This document shows positions 16,053 to 23,304 of a DNA stretch of 36,490 nt, piece after piece. The notes beneath the pieces were generated by a model. That model was not told the origin of the DNA, searched no databases, and saw only the letters and a program-made list of their open reading frames with translations. The position numbers and the translations under genes are program-made. The stretch is from a bacterium (GTDB lineage Bacteria > Auribacterota > UBA3054): NCBI GenBank assembly GCA_017554565.1, contig JAFZID010000080.1, forward strand, positions 1 through 36,490, in the 5' to 3' direction. The stretch's first letter is position 1, and each line of letters starts with the position of its first letter.

Positions 16053-16910
16053 CTATTCTTCGACTTTGAAGATGAAAGTCGTCTCCGAGCCGTCCAGGGC
16101 CCGGCGGTAGGTCTTCACGATGCGCTGCTTCGTTTTGTCGAACCAGACATGGCGGCGCAGAGCCACATAGGAATACTGGTTGTAATCTTTTCTCAATCTC
16201 AGCTGCGCATCCGGCAAAAGCACGAAATCGTAGCGCCAGAGCTCCCCGTCCCGGAAGGCTCCGGTGTAATAGTTCGTGAGGGATCCCTGGATGGGAACGC
16301 CCAGAAGATCGTCCCAGGGATACTCGAAGGGGCGCAAAAGCCTCTTGTCGCACAAGGAGGAGCCGGTGAAGGAGACCGAGAGGATGCCGTTGGAATAATC
16401 GGCCCGGTAGGCCAGCTCTCCGCCGTAGTCGATCCTCAGAAGATCCTTCGGGCCGAAGGTTATGGTGGCCGGCGCCTGCACGGAGGTCAAAAGATCCTCC
16501 ACGACGGAGTCGCTTTCCGCCCGCCAGACGCACTGTGTCTCGGATTCCAGATAGACCTTCTGCCAGACCGCGATGTCCATGGCCACGTTTGTCCGCTCGT
16601 TCTTTTCCTTTTTCTCCTTAGGCGTCTCCGCTTTCTGAGGCACCTTCGCTTCCGATCTCACGACAGCGCCGGTGGCGCTTTCCGCGGAGGTCTGGGCGGC
16701 GGAAATGGGGGAGCTTTTTTCCTTTTGGTATTCCGTGGTTCCGACGGGGCGGGCGTTGTCCACGATAGTCTTGGCGTCCTCCCTGGCGGCGGGGTCAAGA
16801 ACGACCTTGGCGGCCGCGGGCTTGGCCGGGGCGGGCGCGCCATCCTCCTCGGCCGCAACCATAAGCGGACACAAAAGGAAAAGCAAAAGCAGGCAAAAAC
16901 GGAAATTCAT
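16053..16910 (-). CDS. Secreted protein with proline/alanine-rich linker, unknown function
   Basis: From the ATG at 16910 the protein has 285 residues. A signal peptide (about 1-20, ending PLMVAA) is followed by a low-complexity linker rich in Ala, Pro, Lys and Ser (about 21-105). A beta-rich C-terminal domain follows: ETQCVWRAESDS, APATITFGPKDLLRIDYGGEL, LWRYDFVLLPDAQLRLRK and YRRALDGSETTFIFKVEE. This style is compatible with a LolA-like lipid-binding barrel, but no diagnostic motif is seen. The frame stays open upstream to 17264 inside folE; that part is a shadow, because the signal peptide marks the true start, 5 bases after the folE stop. Confidence 0.75.
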   Translation of the reverse strand: MNFRFCLLLLFLLCPLMVAAEEDGAPAPAKPAAAKVVLDPAAREDAKTIVDNARPVGTTEYQKEKSSPISAAQTSAESATGAVVRSEAKVPQKAETPKEKKEKNERTNVAMDIAVWQKVYLESETQCVWRAESDSVVEDLLTSVQAPATITFGPKDLLRIDYGGELAYRADYSNGILSVSFTGSSLCDKRLLRPFEYPWDDLLGVPIQGSLTNYYTGAFRDGELWRYDFVLLPDAQLRLRKDYNQYSYVALRRHVWFDKTKQRIVKTYRRALDGSETTFIFKVEE

Positions 16911-16915
16911 AAAGG

Positions 16916-17524
16916 TCAGCGGTGCAAAGAAGGCATGGAGATAAGTTTCAAAAATTCGTGGCGCGTCCTGCCGTCCGTCTTGAAAGTCCCCTCCATGGCG
17001 GAAGTGGTGGTAAAAGAGTCGCTCTTCTGCACGCCGCGCATGGCCATGCAGAGATGGTTCGCTTCGCAAACGACGCCTACGCCGTAGGGCTTCAAGTTTT
17101 CCATCAGGCACTTGGCGATCTGGGAAGTCAATCTCTCCTGGATCTGCAGCCTTCTGGCGAACATCTCGATTATCCTCGGGATCTTGCTCAAACCAACGAT
17201 GCGGCCCTTGGGAAGATAAGCCACGTGGATCTTGCCGAAGAAGGGCAGCATGTGGTGTTCGCACATACTGTAGAAGCTGATGTCCCTGACCAAGACCATC
17301 TCGTCGCAGGGATCCTCGAAGATCGCGCCGTTCAGTATGGTCTCCGCGTCCATTTTGTAGCCGGACATCAGAAATCCCCGGGAATCCCGGATGCGCTGGG
17401 GAGTTTTTATCAATCCTTCCCTTGTCGGGTCGTCGCCCATTCTTGTAATAAGCTCGCGGTAAATGTCGAGGTCGTCAGCCGACTTCAGCATCTCTCTTAT
17501 TTCTTCGGGGGAAAATTCTTTCAT
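16916..17524 (-). CDS. folE: GTP cyclohydrolase I
   Basis: It converts GTP to 7,8-dihydroneopterin triphosphate, the entry to folate, queuosine and biopterin. The 202-residue protein has zinc ligands Cys88 and His91 ([10 protein letters not shown]) and Cys159 ([11 protein letters not shown]). [10 protein letters not shown] near the C-terminus is the last family signature. Its ATG overlaps the stop of queD by four bases (ATGA), so the two are translationally coupled. Pairing with queD, and absence of other folate genes here, points to the pre-queuosine route at least in part. Confidence 0.97.
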   Translation of the reverse strand: MKEFSPEEIREMLKSADDLDIYRELITRMGDDPTREGLIKTPQRIRDSRGFLMSGYKMDAETILNGAIFEDPCDEMVLVRDISFYSMCEHHMLPFFGKIHVAYLPKGRIVGLSKIPRIIEMFARRLQIQERLTSQIAKCLMENLKPYGVGVVCEANHLCMAMRGVQKSDSFTTTSAMEGTFKTDGRTRHEFLKLISMPSLHR

Positions 17525-17943
17525 ACAAAGTGAAGCGTCACGCTGTTCTTTTCGCTTTCCGCTAAGGTTAGTTCACATAATTCCGCGCCGATCCCAGACA
17601 AAGGCTCCTCCAGCTTTTCCGCTGTTTTTTTAGCGATGTTCTCCATAGTCGGAAGAACGCCCATAAGGAACGGCACGTCGGTGTTCAGGTTTTTGTGGTC
17701 AAGGAGAGAAATAACTTCCTTTTCAACCACTTCGCCCAAAGTTGAAACGTTCACCACCATGTCGGGATCCGCGCCGCCGGCCGCCTTGACCGTCACCTTC
17801 ATGACGTAGTCATGGCCGTGCAGCCTGGAGCACTTGCCGAACAGCTTCTCGTTCTCCTCAGTGCTCAGCCCTTCCTTGAAAAGGCGATGCGCCGCCGAAA
17901 AACAAAAGCTCCTGCTCACAGTGATGAATTTTATTTTAGGCAT
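17521..17943 (-). CDS. queD: 6-carboxytetrahydropterin synthase (QueD/PTPS family)
   Basis: It turns dihydroneopterin triphosphate, the FolE product, into 6-carboxytetrahydropterin for queuosine. From the ATG at 17943 it has 140 residues. Zinc ligands are His19 (SAAHRL), His42 and His44 (LHGHDY); the catalytic cysteine Cys38 is kept in CSRLHGH. A Cys rather than Glu at that place argues for QueD rather than the PTPS-III folate bypass enzyme. A GTG at 17970 is in frame but adds nine residues outside the family. No ribosome-binding site is seen before 17943, while a -10-like TATCAT lies 6 bases upstream, suggesting a leaderless mRNA. Confidence 0.9.
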   Translation of the reverse strand: MPKIKFITVSRSFCFSAAHRLFKEGLSTEENEKLFGKCSRLHGHDYVMKVTVKAAGGADPDMVVNVSTLGEVVEKEVISLLDHKNLNTDVPFLMGVLPTMENIAKKTAEKLEEPLSGIGAELCELTLAESEKNSVTLHFV

Positions 17944-17949
17944 AACAAT

Positions 17950-17955
17950 ATGATA
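17950..17955 (-). promoter_or_regulatory. Possible -10 of queD, leaderless
   Basis: TATCAT on the minus strand ends 6 bases before the ATG at 17943. The predicted transcript would begin at or very near that ATG. No acceptable -35 is visible, so this is weak. Confidence 0.3.
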
Positions 17956-18101
17956 GCAAAAAGCGAACACTTACCGTTTTTCGCGCGTGAAATCGCAAGC
18001 GGCCTTGCTACAAAAACATATAGAAATCACGAATTTCCTTGCTTTAAAGACAAAGCTTGACTATAGTATGTCTAGTGGAAACATTTGACCCAACGGCCTT
18101 A

Positions 18102-18130
18102 TTTACTTTTGCTCTTTAAAATCATATAAT
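18102..18130 (+). promoter_or_regulatory. Promoter of the AbiEi-like antitoxin gene
   Basis: TTTACT (18102-18107), a 17-base spacer and TATAAT (18125-18130) give a good sigma-70 promoter, 29 bases before the ATG at 18160. Confidence 0.65.
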
Positions 18131-18159
18131 TAAAGAACGATAATAAAAAGGTATTACAT

Positions 18160-18762
18160 ATGCGCGAGTTGCAAAACGACATAATCAAAACTCTCTCTAA
18201 AAAAACTAACGGGATGATTACAACGGCTCAGCTTGAAAAAGCCGGCGTTTCCCGCGTTTATATACCAAACCTAATTAAAGAAGGGCTGTTGATCAAAGAG
18301 GCTCACGGGATATATTATTATTACGATGAATTTCCTGACAAATTGCGGATACTTCAGGAAAAAAGCCAAAAATTAATTTTTTCTTTTGGAACGGCCTTGT
18401 TCCTCTGGAATTTATCCGACCGAGCGCCGCACACAATAGACATCACTGTACCTCAAGGCTATAACACGGCCAGATTGAAAAACAGCGATCCTAACCTAAG
18501 ATTCCACTACGCCTCACAGAAAAAATGGGAAATTGGAATAACAAAAACCCGAACGCCCAACGGAAATCTCGTCAACCTTTACGACAAAGAACGCTGCATA
18601 ATAGATCTGGTCAAAGCAAAACAGAAAACGGAAAAGCAATTATATCTTCAGGCTCTCAAAGAATATTTCTCTGATCCCTCTGCCAACATAAGCAAATTAT
18701 TAAAGTACGCCAAACTTTTCAATCAGGAAAACATTATCAGAAATTATTTGGAAATACTTTAA
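18160..18762 (+). CDS. AbiEi-family antitoxin (type IV toxin-antitoxin), toxin lost
   Basis: The 200-residue protein matches AbiEi-type antitoxins. It has an N-terminal winged helix (MITTAQLEKAGVSRVYIPNLIKEG, about 19-42, then HGIYYY), and a C-terminal domain with TALFLWNLSDRAPHTIDITVP and the family's NLYDKERCIIDLVK. In complete systems it represses its own operon and blocks the AbiEii nucleotidyltransferase toxin encoded directly after it. Here only the last 70 or so codons of the toxin follow. The gene is much more AT-rich than its neighbours, which suggests horizontal transfer. AAGG precedes the ATG. Confidence 0.85.
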   Translation: MRELQNDIIKTLSKKTNGMITTAQLEKAGVSRVYIPNLIKEGLLIKEAHGIYYYYDEFPDKLRILQEKSQKLIFSFGTALFLWNLSDRAPHTIDITVPQGYNTARLKNSDPNLRFHYASQKKWEIGITKTRTPNGNLVNLYDKERCIIDLVKAKQKTEKQLYLQALKEYFSDPSANISKLLKYAKLFNQENIIRNYLEIL

Positions 18763-18979
18763 TAAAGAGAATCTCAAACTTGCGGTGGAGCACACCGCCG
18801 CCCAAAGAAGAATTAGCAACCTGATAAAAGACGGTCCAAAAATATGTGCTGAGCTCCAAAAAAGCCAAGAACTTATGAATATTTGGCAAAATTACGCCAA
18901 AGATTTTTCTTACGCCGCCAACATAACTTTTGCGGAAGTTATTGCCACAATAAGCAAAATCAATATAATGCTGGAATAA
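18758..18979 (+). pseudogene. AbiEii-type toxin remnant (C-terminal fragment)
   Basis: Read in the frame of the GTG at 18785 and extended back to 18758, the translation contains ENLKLAVEHTAAQRRI, then MNIWQNYAKD and ITFAEVIATISKI before the stop. This order (DPELL-like helix, A..TF..R-like motif, W..Y, FxEVI..I) is that of the last part of AbiEii/AbiGii nucleotidyltransferase toxins. The N-terminal catalytic domain, normally over 200 residues, is missing. The fragment begins right at the antitoxin stop, so one internal deletion removed most of the toxin. It is followed by a terminator. It is presumably inactive. Confidence 0.65.
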
Positions 18980-18980
18980 C

Positions 18981-19016
18981 AAAAAGCCTTCCCGGCTTGC
19001 GCAGGGAAGGCTTTTT
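18981..19016. terminator. Bidirectional rho-independent terminator
   Basis: AAAAAGCCTTCCC (18981-18993) pairs with GGGAAGGCTTTTT (19004-19016) around a 10-base loop. T runs follow the stem on both strands, serving the AbiE remnant (plus) and the symporter (minus). Confidence 0.92.
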
Positions 19017-19041
19017 TCACGGTTCGTTTATAGTGAACGGT

Positions 19042-20721
19042 TTACCAGAAGTAAACGTAGAGGGCGACGGTCAGCACGACCACGATAACGCCGAAAACGA
19101 GGGCGGCCGTGGAGGGCTTCATGTCAAGCTTGGTGCTGGACTCGAAGGAGACCGGCTCTTCCATCTTGAAGACGGCGCCCAAAACGAACATGATGACCAA
19201 GGTTATGATCAGGTTGTAGGAAGCGGCCCAGAGATAGTGCATGGGCTGAACCACGCCGTCAATGACCACGCATCCGCAGACTTCAGGAACGAAGGAGGCG
19301 GCTCCCGGCAGGAGGCTCCAGCCGAAAGTGGACAGGAGGTAGTAGATGACCGGGGAAAGGAGCAGCGCCAGAGCGCCGATCCAGCGGGCGCCCCTGCGGT
19401 TCACGAGACCGAAGATAAAGACGGCCACGATGCCCGGGGAGACGTAGAGCTGCATCTTCTGAATGTAGGCGAAGATGGACTGGGCGTTCAGGAAGGAGGC
19501 GACCACGATGCCGATAACCAAGAGCACGACGATGGTCAGACGACCGAAGGTCACGATCTCTTTCTGGGAAGCAGAGGGGCGCATATAGCGCTGATAGATG
19601 TCCATGGTGAACAACGTGGAGGTCGCGTTCAGAACGGCCGCCAGCGAGGAGACGATGGCACCCAAAAGCGCCGCCAAAACGAAGCCCATAAGGCCGACGC
19701 CCTGGGGGATGAGCCTGGTGATAAGGAGACCCAAGGCTTCATCGGGTTTCGCAGAAAGATCCTTGGCGAAGAGGTTGAAGGCGATCATGCCGGGGATGAC
19801 GATCACAAAGGGGATTATGAGCTTCAGGAAGGCCGCCAGCACGATGCCTTTCTGGCCCTCGGAGAGGGAGCCGGAGCCCAGAATGCGCTGGGTGATGTAC
19901 TGGTTCAAGCCCCAATAGTAGAAGTTCGGGATCCAGATGCCGATTATGAGGATCGTCCAGGGCATGGCCGCGTCGGTGGCTTCCCTGCCCATGTGCAGCT
20001 TGGCTTCGTTGAGTTCCCTGAAGCGCTCGATGGCGCCGGCGGAGGCGGAGGTCACCGCATCCTTGGCGCCGGTCAGAGTCTCGGGAGCAGCGCTGCCCAG
20101 AGCCTTCATGGCGAAGTAGGCGATAACGGCGCCGCCCACGATGAGGGCGGAGCCCTGCAGCAGGTCAGCCCAGGCGCAGGCCTTGAGGCCGCCCACCATT
20201 ACGTAAACGCCCGCCAAGCACCCCATGATAAGACAGCATGACCAGAAGGGCAGGTTCCAGCCGAGGTGCTGGAAGAGCTGCTGCATGACCAGGCTGCCGG
20301 CGTAGGTGACGCCGATCAAGGAGGCCACGATCAGAATGCCCATCATTGAGACGGTCATGAAAGCGCGGGCCCAGTGGTTGTAGCGGATCTCCAGGAATTC
20401 CGGGATGGTGGTGATGCCGGACCTAAGGAAATAGGGCAGCAGCGCGAAAGCCACGACGACCAGCGCGATGGCGGCGATCCATTCCCAGGAGGCGCAGGAG
20501 AGGCCTTCCGCGCCGGCGCCCTGTCCGGACATGCCGACGAACTGCTCGGCGGAGATGTTGGCGGCTATGAGCGAGAAGCCGATGAGCCACCAGGAGAGGC
20601 CGCGGCCCGCCAGGAAGTAATCGTCAGCGCTCTTGCCGGCTTCGCCGCCGCTTTTCCAAAGGCTGACGACCATCACGCAGGCGATGAACGCGAAGAAGAT
20701 GATAATGTCAAAAATACCCAT
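19042..20721 (-). CDS. Sodium/sugar symporter of the SSS family (SGLT-like)
   Basis: A 559-residue inner-membrane protein with about 14 helices. The N-terminal region has the SGLT pattern SADDYFLAGRGLSWWLIGFS then AANISAEQFVGMSG, which is typical of the sugar branch (vSGLT) rather than proline or pantothenate carriers. Later motifs include the GLxQYITQRILGSGS-like WGLNQYITQRIL and the MDIYQRYMRP segment. The substrate is probably a hexose such as galactose or glucose, because an aldose 1-epimerase gene lies directly upstream in the same run. AAGGAAC precedes the ATG. It is last in its unit, ending at the terminator at 18981-19016. Confidence 0.92.
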   Translation of the reverse strand: MGIFDIIIFFAFIACVMVVSLWKSGGEAGKSADDYFLAGRGLSWWLIGFSLIAANISAEQFVGMSGQGAGAEGLSCASWEWIAAIALVVVAFALLPYFLRSGITTIPEFLEIRYNHWARAFMTVSMMGILIVASLIGVTYAGSLVMQQLFQHLGWNLPFWSCCLIMGCLAGVYVMVGGLKACAWADLLQGSALIVGGAVIAYFAMKALGSAAPETLTGAKDAVTSASAGAIERFRELNEAKLHMGREATDAAMPWTILIIGIWIPNFYYWGLNQYITQRILGSGSLSEGQKGIVLAAFLKLIIPFVIVIPGMIAFNLFAKDLSAKPDEALGLLITRLIPQGVGLMGFVLAALLGAIVSSLAAVLNATSTLFTMDIYQRYMRPSASQKEIVTFGRLTIVVLLVIGIVVASFLNAQSIFAYIQKMQLYVSPGIVAVFIFGLVNRRGARWIGALALLLSPVIYYLLSTFGWSLLPGAASFVPEVCGCVVIDGVVQPMHYLWAASYNLIITLVIMFVLGAVFKMEEPVSFESSTKLDMKPSTAALVFGVIVVVLTVALYVYFW

Positions 20722-20748
20722 TTTGGTTCCTTGTTTTGATAAGGGTTA

Positions 20749-20773
20749 GGCGGAGGCAAAGCTTGCCTCCGCC
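20749..20773 (-). other. Hairpin between galM and symporter genes
   Basis: GGCGGAGGCAA (20749-20759) pairs with TTGCCTCCGCC (20763-20773) around a 3-base loop, an 11-bp perfect stem. No T run follows on the minus strand, so it is more likely an mRNA stabiliser or processing site than a terminator. Confidence 0.6.
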
Positions 20774-20782
20774 TTCAAATAT

Positions 20783-22015
20783 TTACTTCGTGCCGAAGCG
20801 ATATTCCGTGGTGGATTTGTAGACCTGTCCAGGCTGGACGATGGTGCTGGGGAAGTTCGGCTGGTTGGGAGAATCGGGATAATGCTGAGTCTCGAGAGCC
20901 AGACCGCCTCTGAACTGATAGGGCTTGCCCTGCTTGCCGATCATCTTGTCGGTCAGGAAGTTGCCGCAGTAGAACTGAATGCCCGGTTCGGTGGTCCAGA
21001 TCTCCATGTAGCGGCCGGACTTTTCGTCATAAAGAGCCGCGGCTTTGGCAAGCTCGCCGTTCTGGGAGGGGCTGGTCAGGACGAAGTTGTGGTCGTAGCC
21101 GTTGCCGTATTCAAGCTGCTTGTCGCCCTTGGTGTCGACTCTCTCGCCGATCTTGTGGGGCGTGGTGAAGTCGAAGGGCGTGCCGGCCACCGGAGTGATC
21201 TCGCCGGTGGGGATGAGGCCGGCGTCCACCGGGGTCATCTTGTCCGCGAAGAGCGTCAGCTCATGATCGAGGATGGTGCCTTCCGCTTCGCCGTTGAAGT
21301 TGAAGTAAACGTGCTGCGTGAGGTTGATGGGGGTGGCCTTGTCGGGGACGGCCTGGTAGTCTATTCTCCAGACGTTTTCCGGAGTCAGGGTGTAGGTGAC
21401 CTGCGCCTCAACTTTGCCGGGGAAGCCCTGGTCGCCGTCGGGGCTGGTGACTTTGAAGACTACGCCCACGGTGTCGCCGTTCTGGAAGGGCTCGGCATCC
21501 CAGATCTTGGTGTCCCAGCCGGAAGCGCCGCCGTGCAGGCAGCAGGGAATGCCGCCGGGCTCGTTGTTGGTGGGCAGACGGTAGGTCACGCCGTTCAGGA
21601 CGAAGAGACCTTCCGCGATGCGGTTGCCGTAACGGCCGATGATGGAGCCGAAATAGGGATCCACGGTCTCGTAGCCCGCGACGTCGTTGAAGCCCAGGGT
21701 GCAGTCCTTGGCTTCGCCGTTCTTGTCGGGCAGATAGAGACGGACGACTTTGCCGCCGTAGTTGATGACATCCATGACGACGCCGCCGGCGCCTTTCAGA
21801 GTGTACTGTGTGACGGTCTGGCCGATTTTATTCTTGGCGAAAAATTTGGAAGTTACGCTGGCTTTGGAAGAGGGAGCGGCCTGTTCCTGGACCTGGGCTT
21901 CTTCCTGAGCGGGAGCTTCCGCCGGGGCTTCCGTGGTCTGTTCCGGCGCGGTGGCGCAGCCGAAAGTTAAGAGCGCCAAAGTGCAGAAAAGGGCGCCATA
22001 GATGTTTTTCTTCAT
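20783..22015 (-). CDS. galM: Aldose 1-epimerase, lipoprotein form
   Basis: It interconverts alpha and beta anomers of aldoses. The 410-residue protein has a lipoprotein signal ending LTFGC (Cys20) and a Glu/Ala/Pro/Gln linker (about 21-50). The catalytic domain follows, with CLHGGASGWD, NLTQHVYFNFNG (general-acid histidine) and ALETQHYPDSPN (catalytic glutamate). The lipid anchor places it outside the cytoplasm, where it could feed the correct anomer to the symporter encoded next. It is about two-thirds identical by eye to the cytoplasmic-looking copy at 22197-23288, suggesting tandem duplication followed by gain of a secretion signal. It has its own promoter and AGGAGA before the ATG. Confidence 0.93.
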   Translation of the reverse strand: MKKNIYGALFCTLALLTFGCATAPEQTTEAPAEAPAQEEAQVQEQAAPSSKASVTSKFFAKNKIGQTVTQYTLKGAGGVVMDVINYGGKVVRLYLPDKNGEAKDCTLGFNDVAGYETVDPYFGSIIGRYGNRIAEGLFVLNGVTYRLPTNNEPGGIPCCLHGGASGWDTKIWDAEPFQNGDTVGVVFKVTSPDGDQGFPGKVEAQVTYTLTPENVWRIDYQAVPDKATPINLTQHVYFNFNGEAEGTILDHELTLFADKMTPVDAGLIPTGEITPVAGTPFDFTTPHKIGERVDTKGDKQLEYGNGYDHNFVLTSPSQNGELAKAAALYDEKSGRYMEIWTTEPGIQFYCGNFLTDKMIGKQGKPYQFRGGLALETQHYPDSPNQPNFPSTIVQPGQVYKSTTEYRFGTK

Positions 22016-22090
22016 TTTTCTCTCCTAGAAAAGAAAGGTTAACGCGCCAGGGCTCACTGCCCGGCGCAGAATACAAATTGGAACAATTAA

Positions 22091-22119
22091 ATTATAGTGA
22101 AAGCGCCCTTATTTTACAA
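22091..22119 (-). promoter_or_regulatory. Promoter of lipoprotein galM and symporter
   Basis: TTGTAA (22114-22119), a 17-base spacer and TATAAT (22091-22096) on the minus strand. Predicted start near 22084 gives a leader of about 70 bases. Confidence 0.7.
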
Positions 22120-22125
22120 TTCAGT

Positions 22126-22170
22126 AAAAAAAGACCTTCCGCGGCGGAGGATGCGCGCCGGGAAGGTCTT
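22126..22170 (-). terminator. Rho-independent terminator after the second galM
   Basis: AAGACCTTCC (22131-22140) pairs with GGAAGGTCTT (22161-22170); the 20-base loop is GC-rich. On the minus strand seven T residues follow (22132 down to 22126). It closes the unit 24846-22197. Confidence 0.85.
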
Positions 22171-22196
22171 GATAAGCCGGGATTTTAAGCCTCGTC

Positions 22197-23288
22197 TTAC
22201 TTCACGCCGAATCTGTATTCCGTTACGGTGCGGTAAGTTTCGCCGGGACGGACTATGGTGGAGGGGAATTCGGGCCTGTTGGGGGAATCGGGATAGTGCT
22301 GGGTCTCCATGGCCACGCCGCTGTTCTCCTGGTAAGGGATGCCGTTCTTGCCGACGATGTGGGGGCCCAGGTAGTTGCCGCTGTAGATCTGGATGCCGGG
22401 TTCCGAGGTCCAGACCTCCAGATACCTGCCGGAGGTCGCTTCGTAGAGCTCCGCCGCCTTGACGGGAGCGCCGTCCTTGGAGGGCTCCGTCAGGACGAAG
22501 TTGTGGTCGTAGCCTTTGCCGAAGGCTAGCTGCTCGTTCTCGACCCTTATCCTTTCGCCGATCTTGTGCGGAGTGGTGAAATCGAAGGGCGTGCCTTTGA
22601 CGGAGGCGATCTCACCGGTGGGTATAAGGCCCTTGTTGACCACGGTCATCTTGTCCGCGAAGAGCGTGAGGTCGTGGTCCAGGATAGTGCCTTCGCCCTC
22701 GCCGTGGAGGTTGAAGTAAACGTGCTGGGTCATGTTGATGGGCGTGGGCTTGTCGGTCACGGCCTCGTACTCGATGCGCCAGACGTTGTCGGGCGTCAGG
22801 GTGTAGGTGACTTTGACTTTCACGTTCCCCGGGAAGCCCTGGTCGCCGTCGGGGCTCTCAAAGGTGAAGATGACGCCCACGGTGTCGCCTTCCTGGAAGG
22901 GGATGGGCTTCCAGGCGAAGGCGTCCCAGCCCTTCGCGCCGCCGTGCAGGCAGCATTGCAGGCCGCCGGGGTCGTTGTTCAGAGGAAGTTCGTAAGTCTG
23001 GCCGTCCAGGGTGAATTTGCCGAAAGCGATGCGGTTGCCGTAGCGCCCGATCAGGGAGCCCAGATAGGCGTCCACTTTCTCGTAGCCCTCCACGTCGTTG
23101 AAGCCCAGGATGCAGTCCTTCAGCTCGCCCTTTCTGTCGGGGAGGAAGAGGCGGGTTATCTTGCCGCCGTAGTTGTTGACGTCCATTCTGACGCCGCCGG
23201 CGCCCTGCAGGGTGTAGGTGTTGATGTTTTCGCCGGAACTGGTCTTGGCCAGAAACTGCGAAGCGACGTAAGCTTTCGATTCTTCCAT
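22197..23288 (-). CDS. galM: Aldose 1-epimerase, cytoplasmic form
   Basis: A 363-residue paralog of the neighbouring lipoprotein. There is no signal peptide: the protein begins MEESKAYVASQF and goes straight into the catalytic fold. CLHGGAKGWD, NMTQHVYFNLHG and AMETQHYPDSPN carry the catalytic residues. It is probably the original galM copy, acting on sugar after uptake. The ATG lies 16 bases after the stop of the zinc-ribbon/thioredoxin protein, with AAGGAA as the ribosome-binding site, and a terminator follows. Confidence 0.94.
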   Translation of the reverse strand: MEESKAYVASQFLAKTSSGENINTYTLQGAGGVRMDVNNYGGKITRLFLPDRKGELKDCILGFNDVEGYEKVDAYLGSLIGRYGNRIAFGKFTLDGQTYELPLNNDPGGLQCCLHGGAKGWDAFAWKPIPFQEGDTVGVIFTFESPDGDQGFPGNVKVKVTYTLTPDNVWRIEYEAVTDKPTPINMTQHVYFNLHGEGEGTILDHDLTLFADKMTVVNKGLIPTGEIASVKGTPFDFTTPHKIGERIRVENEQLAFGKGYDHNFVLTEPSKDGAPVKAAELYEATSGRYLEVWTSEPGIQIYSGNYLGPHIVGKNGIPYQENSGVAMETQHYPDSPNRPEFPSTIVRPGETYRTVTEYRFGVK

Positions 23289-23304
23289 AAGTTTTTCCTT
23301 TTAT

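Noticed and set aside
14349-17087. A 912-codon open frame on the plus strand
   Set aside because: It lies antisense to three convincing minus-strand genes (PEP-CTERM protein, secreted protein, folE) and its translation is rich in Val, Gly, His and Asp without any family motif. It is a by-product of GC-rich third positions.
16911-17264. Upstream extension of the secreted protein's frame into folE
   Set aside because: The translation there is arginine-rich nonsense out of frame with folE; the signal peptide at 16910 marks the true start.
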